NCBI GenBank assembly: GCA_030609975.1
Contig: JAUWSR010000034.1
Span: 1 to 17,170 of the forward strand
DNA length: 17,170 nucleotides
Direction of reading: 5' to 3'
Source: Acidobacteriota bacterium
GTDB lineage: Bacteria > Acidobacteriota > Aminicenantia > Aminicenantales > Aminicenantaceae
Shown: positions 5,747 to 13,123 of the stretch, piece by piece
How the letters are laid out: every line of letters begins with the position of its first letter
Numbering within the stretch: the first letter of the stretch is position 1
The notes under the pieces: generated by a model
What the model saw: only the letters and a program-made list of their open reading frames with translations
What the model was told of the DNA's origin: nothing
The model's database searches: none
Translations under genes and position numbers: made by a program

Positions 5747-6460
5747 TTATTTCTTTTTCTTGCGGAAGCCCTCAATAAGGAGAGTCACCTCTCCTTTTGG
5801 GGATTTTGTCTCCCAGAGCCGGCGCAGTTGGGTTGGAGTCCCTCTCTGGAATTCTTCGTGAAGTTTTGTCATTTCACGGGCAATAACGACCTTCCTCTCT
5901 CCTAAAACCGTATCGATGCTCTCGAGAAAAACAAGGAGTTTTCTTGCCGGCAGATAGAATATGAGAGTGGCCTTTTCATGAGAAAGAGTTTCCAGTAGGT
6001 TTATTGCAGCCTGTTTCTTGGGAGGCGGGAAGCCCAAAAAAAGAAAGCGATCGGTGGGCAGCCCTGCTGCCGAAAGGGCGGTGGTCACCGCCGATACCCC
6101 AGGGATGGGCACCACTTCGATACCCGAACGTAAGGCCTCGCGGATCAATGGGAATCCTGGGTCAGATATTCCGGGCGTACCGGCGTCACTAATCAACGCC
6201 ACATCTTTCCCCTCCCTTAGCAGATGAATGATCTGGGGGATTTTCTGCTGTTCCCGGGGCTCATAATAGCTGATGAGCTTTTTCCTGAGGTCATAGCGCA
6301 CGAGCAGCTTACGGGAATGGCGTGTATCCTCGCAGGCAATGTATGCCGCTTCCTTCAAGATCTTTAGTGCCCGGAAAGTGAGATCTTCCAGGTTGCCGAT
6401 GGGTGTGGCAACGACATACAGTTTTCCCAGGAGAGTTTTGGAAGAAGCCTCGTCAGGCAT
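5747..6460 (-). CDS. rsmI: 16S rRNA (cytidine-1402-2'-O)-methyltransferase RsmI
   Basis: RsmI methylates the ribose of C1402 in the 16S decoding centre, using SAM. The 237-residue product has the tetrapyrrole-methylase fold signatures YVVATPIGNLEDLT (15-28), CEDTRHS (43-49), SDAGTPGISDPG (91-102) and PIPGVSAVTTALSAAGLPTDRF. It ends soon after GEVTLLIEG with a basic tail, so the extra C-terminal part of E. coli RsmI (286 residues) is missing. Shorter forms are common. It starts three bases after the nadE stop and has no clear promoter of its own, so it is probably the last gene of the nitrilase-nadE-rsmI operon. Confidence 0.94.
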   Translation of the reverse strand: MPDEASSKTLLGKLYVVATPIGNLEDLTFRALKILKEAAYIACEDTRHSRKLLVRYDLRKKLISYYEPREQQKIPQIIHLLREGKDVALISDAGTPGISDPGFPLIREALRSGIEVVPIPGVSAVTTALSAAGLPTDRFLFLGFPPPKKQAAINLLETLSHEKATLIFYLPARKLLVFLESIDTVLGERKVVIAREMTKLHEEFQRGTPTQLRRLWETKSPKGEVTLLIEGFRKKKK

Positions 6461-6463
6461 GGG

Positions 6464-7276
6464 TCATTTATCCCGATCGTAAGGGAAAAGAAAATCGTGC
6501 CCCACAGTCCGGTATGAGATTTTTGCGATAGGTGGCAGGTGGCGCTTGAATTCCGAGTTTTTGATCAAACGAATGATCTTGTCCGTTTTGCCGGGATCGA
6601 ACCCCGCTTCCAGGACCTCTGCGCGACTCTGTCTCAGGTCCGCAAGTTGATAGAGGATTTTATCGATTTCCTCATAGGTAAGCCCCAGTTCCTCTTCATC
6701 GGTCTGACCGTCCCAGAGTCCTGCCGTAGGAGCCTTTTTCAGAATCTTTTCCGGGATTCCGAGGTGGCGTCCCAATGTCCGGATTTGTGTCTTGTACAGA
6801 TCCCCAATGGGGTTGATAGCACAGGCCATATCTCCGTGCAGAGTTCCGTAACCCAGGAGGAGCTCGGTTTTGTTGCTGGTTCCGATGATGAGCGCCTTTT
6901 CCCGCTCCGAGAAGTCGTAGAGGACGGACATCCTCTCCCTGGCCATCTTATTGCCTTTGAGTATGTGCTCTGCTGAGGGATGTGCGGCATAATAGGCGTC
7001 TACCGAAGGAGCGATGTCTATTGTATGGGTGCGGATCCCCAGCAGTTTGACCAGCTCTCCGGCATCGTCTTTATCCTGACTGAAGGTTTTCCCGTAGGGC
7101 ATTATCAAACCGACTACGTGTTCAGGGCCAAGCGCCCGGGCCGCAAGGAAGGCGGAAACAGTGGAATCCAATCCGCCTGACAGTCCCAGGATACCATTGG
7201 CGAAGTTGAATTTGGTGAGCTCCTCCCGGATAAACTTGGTGAGGAGCTTCTCAATGAAAGGACCGTTAATCTTCAT
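6464..7276 (-). CDS. nadE: NAD synthetase, single-domain
   Basis: NadE amidates deamido-NAD to NAD with ATP. The product (270 residues from ATG 7276) has the pyrophosphate loop LSGGLDST (32-39), IGTSNKTELLLGYGTLHGDMA (131-151) and INPIGDLYKTQ. It is the ATP-pyrophosphatase domain alone, as in ammonia-dependent enzymes. The frame is open up to 7402, but that stretch overlaps the upstream gene and does not resemble the family, so I start at 7276. The gene overlaps the upstream nitrilase gene by 11 bases. That layout suggests the neighbour may supply ammonia from glutamine, as the N-terminal domain does in two-domain NadE. Confidence 0.94.
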   Translation of the reverse strand: MKINGPFIEKLLTKFIREELTKFNFANGILGLSGGLDSTVSAFLAARALGPEHVVGLIMPYGKTFSQDKDDAGELVKLLGIRTHTIDIAPSVDAYYAAHPSAEHILKGNKMARERMSVLYDFSEREKALIIGTSNKTELLLGYGTLHGDMACAINPIGDLYKTQIRTLGRHLGIPEKILKKAPTAGLWDGQTDEEELGLTYEEIDKILYQLADLRQSRAEVLEAGFDPGKTDKIIRLIKNSEFKRHLPPIAKISYRTVGHDFLFPYDRDK

Positions 7277-8120
7277 ATTTTTGTATGACTCTTTTGAGAG
7301 CTTCCAGAATGATCTCCGGTTTGTTATCTCTCTTGTAAGGCCATTTTTTACGAATGGCTCGAATCTCATCCAGATCCAGGTCTTGAGTGAGCAGGACGTC
7401 ATCGGTACAGTCGGCTCTGGTCAGCATTTTTCCGGTCGGACTGAATATAAAGGAGCCTCCTGCAAAAGCCTTCCCATCTTCAAATCCCACGCGGTTGCAG
7501 TAGAAAACGAAAGCGGTGGAAAAACGGGAAATGGTCTCTCCCATAAGCTCCCACATGTGACAGGTGGCGAAGACCTCCTCTCCCGATTCGGGAAATCCTC
7601 GGCCGGGAGCGGCGCTGATGACAATGATCAGGTCGACTCCTCCTGAAAAAAGCAGGTAGCTGGCTCCGTAGTGGAGAAAATCATAGCATATCATCAAACC
7701 CACTTTTCCGAATGGGGTGGGGAAGGTTAAAAAGTTTTTCCCTTGAGCGAAAAATTTTGCCTCCTCGAACATTCCGTAAGTGGGAAGGTAGACCTTACGG
7801 TGGATGTGTTGAACTTCTCCTTCCGAAAAATAGGCGGCGGAATTGAACAAAAGGCCGGTATCTTTGTCCTCAACAAATCCACACACAAAAGGAAGCCCAC
7901 GGCTCAACTCTTTCAATTCCTGAAAAATAGGATCTTTCTCCGGAATGAGAGCCACTTCCCGTACCAAATCCTTCAGGGTATAGCCCGTCAGGCTGAGTTC
8001 CGGAAAGATCAGAAGTTCCACCCCGTCGTTTTTCGCCTTTGCGATTAGGCTCCGGTGCAGTTCGAGATTCTTGCTTACGTCGCCGAGGTGAGGAGTCATC
8101 TGTGCCAGCGCTACTTTCAT
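7266..8120 (-). CDS. Nitrilase-superfamily amidohydrolase, candidate glutaminase partner of NadE
   Basis: This is a carbon-nitrogen hydrolase of 284 residues with the complete Glu-Lys-Cys triad: Glu41 in FPELSLTGY, Lys109 in HRKVYLPTYGMFEE and Cys145 in MICYDFLH. The RKxYLPTYGMFEExKFF stretch resembles the equivalent part of the glutaminase domain of glutamine-dependent NAD synthetase. It begins MKVALAQM at ATG 8120, preferred over 8156 because the family starts there. The stop lies inside nadE (11-base overlap), so translation is coupled. Function is inferred: ammonia channelling to NadE is the leading idea, and a free-standing amidase (for example omega-amidase-like) is the alternative. Confidence 0.85.
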   Translation of the reverse strand: MKVALAQMTPHLGDVSKNLELHRSLIAKAKNDGVELLIFPELSLTGYTLKDLVREVALIPEKDPIFQELKELSRGLPFVCGFVEDKDTGLLFNSAAYFSEGEVQHIHRKVYLPTYGMFEEAKFFAQGKNFLTFPTPFGKVGLMICYDFLHYGASYLLFSGGVDLIIVISAAPGRGFPESGEEVFATCHMWELMGETISRFSTAFVFYCNRVGFEDGKAFAGGSFIFSPTGKMLTRADCTDDVLLTQDLDLDEIRAIRKKWPYKRDNKPEIILEALKRVIQKYED

Positions 8121-8127
8121 GCCTGAA

Positions 8128-8156
8128 AAATTATCACAATTCCCTTTGCTTTGCAA
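8128..8156 (-). promoter_or_regulatory. Possible promoter of the nitrilase-nadE-rsmI operon
   Basis: On the minus strand TTGCAA (8151-8156), a 17-bp spacer and TAATTT (8128-8133). The predicted start falls within a base or two of the ATG at 8120, so the message would be almost leaderless. That lowers confidence in either this promoter or the start codon. Confidence 0.4.
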
Positions 8157-8198
8157 TTCCAGCTGCTACGACTAAAGGGTGACAGGAGTGAGTAGAGT

Positions 8199-8227
8199 TT
8201 GATTATTTCGCGGTCTTTTTATATAGT
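8199..8227 (+). promoter_or_regulatory. Promoter of the PATAN-DnaJ-TPR gene
   Basis: TTGATT (8199-8204), a 17-bp spacer and TATAGT (8222-8227). The start near 8234 would leave a very short leader before ATG 8246, with a weak GAAAG ribosome site. It diverges from the nitrilase operon. Confidence 0.5.
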
Positions 8228-8245
8228 AAAACGGTAGAAAGCAAT

Positions 8246-9715
8246 ATGGAACATATAGGAATTCATCTTAAAAAAATCTTTCTTAAAAAAAAACAGGGAC
8301 AGTTATATTTCCAGCGGGGCAGTGTACGCAAGCATCTTTATTTTAAAGAGGGGGAATTGGTCTTTTCCCGTACCAACGTCCCTCAGGAGCTGATCGGTGA
8401 GGTCCTTTTTCGATTGGGAAAGATCTCCAGCGACGTGTACAACAAGATCGATGAGTTCATCATCCCCAAGCGGAGTATCGGCGAGGTCATGATAGAGAAC
8501 GATTTGATCTCCAAAGAAGACCTGAATGAGGGCTTGAAGTATCAGCTGCGTGAGGTTACGCTCAACATATTCTCGGCCTTCGATGGGGAGTTTAAATTTC
8601 GAGAGGCTGAACAATTTTCCGCAGAGACCTTTGACGTCTCGGTTCCAATCCCGGTTTTGATCGAGCAGGGGATACGCCGCATGAAGTATGCCCCCCAGTT
8701 GAAACAATTCCTCCAGGGGACGGTTCCAGCACTCAAGGACAGAGCCTTCTTTCTTCATCTCACCGAAGAGGAAAAAGAGGTCTACCATGCCATTAATGGA
8801 ACCTCCTTGGCTCAATCCCTGTTCGACTCGTCGGAGTTTGGGGAATCTGTTTTTTGGAAGTCCTTGTATCTCTTTTTCTGTCTGGATCTGATCGAGCTTT
8901 TTGGGGAGCCCGGTACGGTAGCTGCGGGAACGGAGCCGGATCCTGCCGAAAATGAAGCCGCGATCGCGGATGAAAAGGTTCGGGAGGTCTTAGCCATGTT
9001 CGAAAGGCTCGCGTCCTTGGACTATTACCAAGTCCTTGAAGTGACTAAGGAATCCACAGCATCAGACGTAAAAAAAGCCTATTTTCAAATGGCACGCAAG
9101 TATCATCCCGACCTCTTTGACCGCGAGCTCCCCAGTGACGTCCGGAACAAGATCGATGATGTTTTTGACTTCATCACCAAAGGATATCATATATTAAGTG
9201 ATGAGGATAAACGCCAAGATTATGACAAAAATCTGGAGAAAGTACCTGTCCAAGACCGGAGAAATGCGGACAAGCGGGCAGAGGTAAAAGTCCGTCAAGG
9301 GAAAACCCTGTATGACCAGACGCGTTGGGAAGAAGCCCAAGTCCTTCTCCAAGAAGCGATTCGGTTGGACCCCTACAAAAGTTCTTATTTTATGCTTTTG
9401 GCCATGACCCAATCAAAGATGCGGGAATATCATGAAAAAGCAGTCAAAAACTTCAAAAAGGCCATTGAGATGTCGCCCTGGCAGCCGGACGGCTATCTGG
9501 GTCTGGGCATACTCTATAAGCGCGAAGGGATGAAGGTCATGGCGGCGAAGTATTTAAAGAAAGCCCTCCAGTGCGATCCCGATCATCAAGCTACACAGAG
9601 GGAACTGGACGAACTCGACCCTAGCAAAAAAAAACGTGGATTGAAAGACGTGTTCTCTATGGATACACAAGAACTGAAGGGTATGTTTAAAAAAGATTTC
9701 TTCAAGAAGAAATAA
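8246..9715 (+). CDS. PATAN (DUF4388)-DnaJ-TPR multidomain protein
   Basis: The 489-residue protein has no signal peptide. Residues about 10-125 look like a DUF4388/PATAN domain (GQLYFQRGSVRKHLYFKEGELVFS, then GEVLFRLGKIS and a GEFKFRE end). A second alpha-helical region (about 160-225) and an acidic linker follow. A J domain spans about 258-325 (LDYYQVLEVTKEST) with the HPD tripeptide at 287-289, which stimulates Hsp70 ATPase in the family. The C-terminal half (about 343-460) has TPR-like repeats (RWEEAQVLLQEAIRLDP, KAVKNFKKAIEMSPWQ, AAKYLKKALQCDP), then a lysine-rich tail. PATAN domains are linked to signalling and protein contacts. It is probably a cytoplasmic adaptor handing clients to DnaK; no target is visible. 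Its 3' end overlaps ligA by 14 bases, tail to tail. Confidence 0.85.
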   Translation: MEHIGIHLKKIFLKKKQGQLYFQRGSVRKHLYFKEGELVFSRTNVPQELIGEVLFRLGKISSDVYNKIDEFIIPKRSIGEVMIENDLISKEDLNEGLKYQLREVTLNIFSAFDGEFKFREAEQFSAETFDVSVPIPVLIEQGIRRMKYAPQLKQFLQGTVPALKDRAFFLHLTEEEKEVYHAINGTSLAQSLFDSSEFGESVFWKSLYLFFCLDLIELFGEPGTVAAGTEPDPAENEAAIADEKVREVLAMFERLASLDYYQVLEVTKESTASDVKKAYFQMARKYHPDLFDRELPSDVRNKIDDVFDFITKGYHILSDEDKRQDYDKNLEKVPVQDRRNADKRAEVKVRQGKTLYDQTRWEEAQVLLQEAIRLDPYKSSYFMLLAMTQSKMREYHEKAVKNFKKAIEMSPWQPDGYLGLGILYKREGMKVMAAKYLKKALQCDPDHQATQRELDELDPSKKKRGLKDVFSMDTQELKGMFKKDFFKKK

Positions 9716-11708
9716 GCTGGAGAAACTCTTCCTCTGTAAGCACTTCTGTTCCCATATTCTGAGCCTTCTGGAGTTTTGAGCCCGGGTCTTCGCCCATGAT
9801 CAAATAATCGGTTTTAGCACTCAGAGATGTCGTGACTTTCCCCCCTTGAGCCTCGATCCGGCTGCGGGCTTCCTCTCGAGTTAAGCCGGAGAGAGTCCCC
9901 GTCAAGACGAAGGTTTTCCCTGCCAGAGTTTGTTCCTCTGTCGACTCTTCCCTTTTTAAGGAAAAATTGAGGCCGGCGTCCCTCAGTTTTTGGATCAACT
10001 CCTGGTTTTTCGGCTGTTGGAAGAAGAATACAAGACTCTGGGCTACTATTGGCCCCACGTCCTCAACTTCCACAAGTTCTTCTATAGATGCCTGAGACAA
10101 AACTTCCATCTCTTTGAAACGTGCGGCCAACACCTGTGCTGTTCTTTCTCCCACATGCCTGATGCCCAGGGCAAAGATCAGCCGAGGAAGATTTCTTTGT
10201 CGGGATTTCTCGATCTCATCTAAAAGATTCTGTGAGCTCTTCTGACCCATGCGTTCCAGTGTTTCCAGTTTTTCCAATTCCAGGTTATATAGATCAGCAA
10301 TCTCCCTGATTTGGCCCTCGTTGAACAGTTGGTCGATCAGCGCTTCCCCCAAGCCTTCGATGTTCATGGCGCGACGGGAAGCGAAGTGCAGGAGGGATTC
10401 CCGCACGACTGCGGGACATGAGGAATTGACACAGCGCGAAACGACCTCCTCTTCAGGCTTGAATACCTGTGTGCCGCAGATCGGGCAGTGGGAAGGAAAC
10501 ACAAATTCCACCTCCCCGCCTGTGCGCTTTTCCTTCATGGCGGAGACGACCTTAGGAATGACATCTCCGCTGCGTTCGATCAGGACGGTATCGCCGATGC
10601 GTATGTCCTTCCTACGGATCTCCTCTTCGTTGTGAAGCGTGGAACGGCTGATGGTGATCCCGGAGAGTTTTACCGGCTCCAGGACTGCAACAGGAGTTAA
10701 GGCTCCGGTTCTGCCTACTTGAATGAGAATGTCGTTGATCCGGGTGGTAGCCTGTCGCGCTGGGAATTTCAATGAGATCGCCCAACGTGGGAACTTGGCT
10801 GTGTGTCCCAAGGAGTGCTGCTGCGCAGTCGAATCGACTTTGATCACGACTCCATCAACATCGTACTCAAGTTCGTCCCTTTTTTGGAGCAGCTCTGTGT
10901 AGAGGGCGGTGACCTCTTCCAGATTCTCGCACCTGCGGTTCCAAGCATTGGTTTTAAAACCCAGCTGGTTCAATGTCTGGAGGTTCTCCCATTGGCTTTC
11001 GGTTTCAGCTCCGGCGATATATGTAGAATAGAGCAAAGCGTCCAGTCTACGCTTAGCTACTTCTTTGGGGTCTAGAAGCCGGATGGAACCGGCCGCGGCA
11101 TTACGGGGATTTGCGAACGGAGCTTCTTCCCTATCCTGGCGTTCCTGATTGAGATGCTGGAAGGAAAGGAAGGGCATATAGATCTCGCCCCTGACTTCTA
11201 CTTCGCTTAGTTCAGCAATGGTAAGAGGCAGGCTCTTTATGGTCTTAACATTGTGGGTAACATCATCGCCTCTTTGGCCGTCGCCTCGGGTTATGGCTTG
11301 GGCGAACTTTCCCTCACGATAAAAAATCGAGATGCCCAGGCCATCGATCTTGAGTTCGACCACATAACGCAAAGGCTCATCGGGGATGAGCTTTCGAATG
11401 CGATCCTGAAAGTCGGTGAGTTCCTCTGGAGAATAACAGTTGTCCAAGCTGAGCATTGGGAGGCGATGCTCCACCGTGGTAAATCCTTCGATGGGCTGTT
11501 CACCCACCCGTTGAGTGGGGGATTCAGGAGTGATCAGTTCAGGATGATCCGCCTCCAGGGCTTCCAATTCTTTGACAAGCTGATCGTATTCGTAATCCGA
11601 AATTTGAGGATCGTTGTCCCGGTAGTACTTTTTTTCGTGATAGACGATCTCTTGGCGCAGCTTATCTAAACGTTCTTTGGCCTGGTCACGGGAGACAAGG
11701 TCGCTCAC
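9702..11708 (-). CDS. ligA: NAD-dependent DNA ligase LigA
   Basis: LigA seals nicks in replication and repair, using NAD. At 668 residues it is full length: domain Ia and the adenylation domain with the catalytic lysine in ELKIDGLG (Lys120), the OB fold (ERSGDVIPKV at about 378-387), a C4 zinc finger (Cys408, Cys411, Cys426, Cys431), helix-hairpin-helix repeats (about 505-560) and a C-terminal BRCT domain (about 594-668, with LAGKTFVLTGTL). The start is GTG at 11708, seven bases after AGGAGG. The nearby ATG at 11713 is out of frame. The gene sits alone between the TPR genes and shows nothing broken. Confidence 0.97.
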   Translation of the reverse strand: MSDLVSRDQAKERLDKLRQEIVYHEKKYYRDNDPQISDYEYDQLVKELEALEADHPELITPESPTQRVGEQPIEGFTTVEHRLPMLSLDNCYSPEELTDFQDRIRKLIPDEPLRYVVELKIDGLGISIFYREGKFAQAITRGDGQRGDDVTHNVKTIKSLPLTIAELSEVEVRGEIYMPFLSFQHLNQERQDREEAPFANPRNAAAGSIRLLDPKEVAKRRLDALLYSTYIAGAETESQWENLQTLNQLGFKTNAWNRRCENLEEVTALYTELLQKRDELEYDVDGVVIKVDSTAQQHSLGHTAKFPRWAISLKFPARQATTRINDILIQVGRTGALTPVAVLEPVKLSGITISRSTLHNEEEIRRKDIRIGDTVLIERSGDVIPKVVSAMKEKRTGGEVEFVFPSHCPICGTQVFKPEEEVVSRCVNSSCPAVVRESLLHFASRRAMNIEGLGEALIDQLFNEGQIREIADLYNLELEKLETLERMGQKSSQNLLDEIEKSRQRNLPRLIFALGIRHVGERTAQVLAARFKEMEVLSQASIEELVEVEDVGPIVAQSLVFFFQQPKNQELIQKLRDAGLNFSLKREESTEEQTLAGKTFVLTGTLSGLTREEARSRIEAQGGKVTTSLSAKTDYLIMGEDPGSKLQKAQNMGTEVLTEEEFLQLISS

Positions 11709-11741
11709 CTCATGTCCTCCTGGAAATTGGGATAGAACGAT

Positions 11742-11747
11742 ATTATA
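11742..11747 (-). promoter_or_regulatory. Possible -10 element for ligA
   Basis: A perfect TATAAT on the minus strand, about 34 bases before the ligA GTG, with no recognisable -35 at the proper distance. It is the only promoter-like sequence in the 95-base gap after the exported TPR gene. Confidence 0.3.
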
Positions 11748-11803
11748 TCAGTCTATTGAATACCGAGTTTCTGTTTGGCCTGTGCGATCCGTGTCTGAAA
11801 CTT

Positions 11804-12937
11804 TTACAATTCTGACTGCTGCTGGGCCTGCAGTCCTTCGATGTCTTTCTCAGCCTTCTTGATGTTGGCCAGGAGTGTCTCTATTTCTTTCTTTTCGGCG
11901 TCGGAAAGATCATCCTCTTCTTTGTCCCCGTACTTACTGTTAAAGGTGTTGGTCATCTGTTCCAGGCTTTTGCCTTTTGTCTGGATGTTTTTTACAACTT
12001 GGTTGTATTGGGGATTCTGGCTGAAATAAAGACCCTCTGCGAGTTTCATAGCTTTTTCGGAATTGGCGGGAGAGAGGAAACTGGCTGCCAGCAGGTATTC
12101 AATGGCTTCATTGGCGACCGTGTCGTTGGAGTTTCCATTCGGGGCTAACAGAATTCCTAGATTATACGCGATCTCACCGGTCTTTCTCTTGTTGTAGGAC
12201 TGCTTGTAATATTTGATGGCTTCGTTTTTCTTACCTGCGCGGTGCAGGGTCTTGGCGTAGAGCGTGATGCTCCCAAAATCGTTCAAAACGGGAACGGCAA
12301 TGCTGAACGCCTTTTGAGCCGTGCCGTAATCTTTAGCTTCATAGGCGGATTTGCCCAACTGTGCCAAGCTGGTTGCAATCTGTTTGTTCTTGAGGATCCG
12401 GTAGGAATTCGAATAGGCATCCACGGCACTTTTGAGGTTGTTTTCCTTCTCAAAGGCCTGACCTTGGATAAAATAAGCGCTTCCACTCATCTGATTCCAA
12501 ACTTGGGAGTTGCCGGCCTCTGCTGACTGCCCCTTGGCCGTATTGGCGATCTGTACTACTTGACTTGCGTAGGTCTTGGCTTGGGCAAGGTTATCGCCGG
12601 TGCTTACATACATGGCTGCCACGATCGTGAGGACTTGAGCTTTGGTGCTGGTATCCAATCCTCCGATCTTCAAGGCGTTCTCACCATATTTTATAGTTTC
12701 TGCCTGAGTCTTTCCGGGATATTGGGCAGTGCAGACCGTGGCGTTGGCAAAATTTTCATACTGATGGCCGCTTCCGCCATACTTATCCAACCAAGCCTTG
12801 AGCAGTTGAGCCCGTTGAGTGGGATCGTTTTTGGTCATGGCTGTGATATACTCATCATTGGCTGCGGTATCTTGGGCCGCCAGGGTGGAAAAAAGAACGA
12901 GTATCAATGCCGTTAGAGTTAGAGCTATCCTTTTCAT
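11804..12937 (-). CDS. Exported tetratricopeptide-repeat protein
   Basis: The 377-residue product starts with a clear type I signal peptide (MKRIALTLTALILVLFSTLAAQD; probable cleavage after LAA near residue 21, with no lipobox cysteine). It is therefore periplasmic or secreted. The rest is alpha-helical with degenerate TPR-like repeats, recognisable in AYFIQGQAFEKENNLKSAVDAY, LGKSAYEAKDYGTAQKAF and AGKKNEAIKYYKQSY. The last 40 residues are a charged, Gln-rich coiled coil. GGAGAGG lies before the ATG and a strong promoter lies upstream. I recognise no specific family or partner, and it is monocistronic. TPR domains in such proteins mediate protein contacts, so a scaffold role is the limit of what can be said. 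Confidence 0.85.
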   Translation of the reverse strand: MKRIALTLTALILVLFSTLAAQDTAANDEYITAMTKNDPTQRAQLLKAWLDKYGGSGHQYENFANATVCTAQYPGKTQAETIKYGENALKIGGLDTSTKAQVLTIVAAMYVSTGDNLAQAKTYASQVVQIANTAKGQSAEAGNSQVWNQMSGSAYFIQGQAFEKENNLKSAVDAYSNSYRILKNKQIATSLAQLGKSAYEAKDYGTAQKAFSIAVPVLNDFGSITLYAKTLHRAGKKNEAIKYYKQSYNKRKTGEIAYNLGILLAPNGNSNDTVANEAIEYLLAASFLSPANSEKAMKLAEGLYFSQNPQYNQVVKNIQTKGKSLEQMTNTFNSKYGDKEEDDLSDAEKKEIETLLANIKKAEKDIEGLQAQQQSEL

Positions 12938-12977
12938 TTGTATCCTCTCCTTGACAATTGATGTCTAATAGCTAATC

Positions 12978-13006
12978 AAAATAGCGTTTTAGCAAAAAAA
13001 TGTCAA
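12978..13006 (-). promoter_or_regulatory. Promoter of the exported TPR gene, flanked by direct repeats
   Basis: TTGACA (13001-13006), a 17-bp T-rich spacer and TATTTT (12978-12983) on the minus strand give a start near 12971. The 9-base direct repeat CTAATAGCT occurs at 12965-12973 and 13008-13016, just outside the -10 and -35 boxes, and could be an operator pair. Confidence 0.7.
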
Positions 13007-13020
13007 CCTAATAGCTGTGA

Positions 13021-13053
13021 TTGCATCAAACCATACAAGCTAGACTATATAAT
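13021..13053 (+). promoter_or_regulatory. Possible murB promoter
   Basis: TATAAT at 13048-13053 (overlapping TATATA at 13046) with TTGCAT at 13021-13026. The spacing is 19-21 bp, longer than ideal, so only the -10 is convincing. It diverges from the exported TPR promoter. Confidence 0.35.
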
Positions 13054-13123
13054 AGCAAAAAGCGTGCCAAATTTCCAGTTTTGCTGCTTTGAGATTTGGG
13101 ATTCGATGGGTTACAATGACTGT

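Noticed and set aside
6539..6976. A 145-codon plus-strand frame opposite nadE.
   Set aside because: It lies wholly opposite conserved nadE codons and has no recognisable motif.
7161..7646. A 161-codon plus-strand frame opposite nadE and the nitrilase gene.
   Set aside because: It crosses two conserved genes on the other strand and has no family features.
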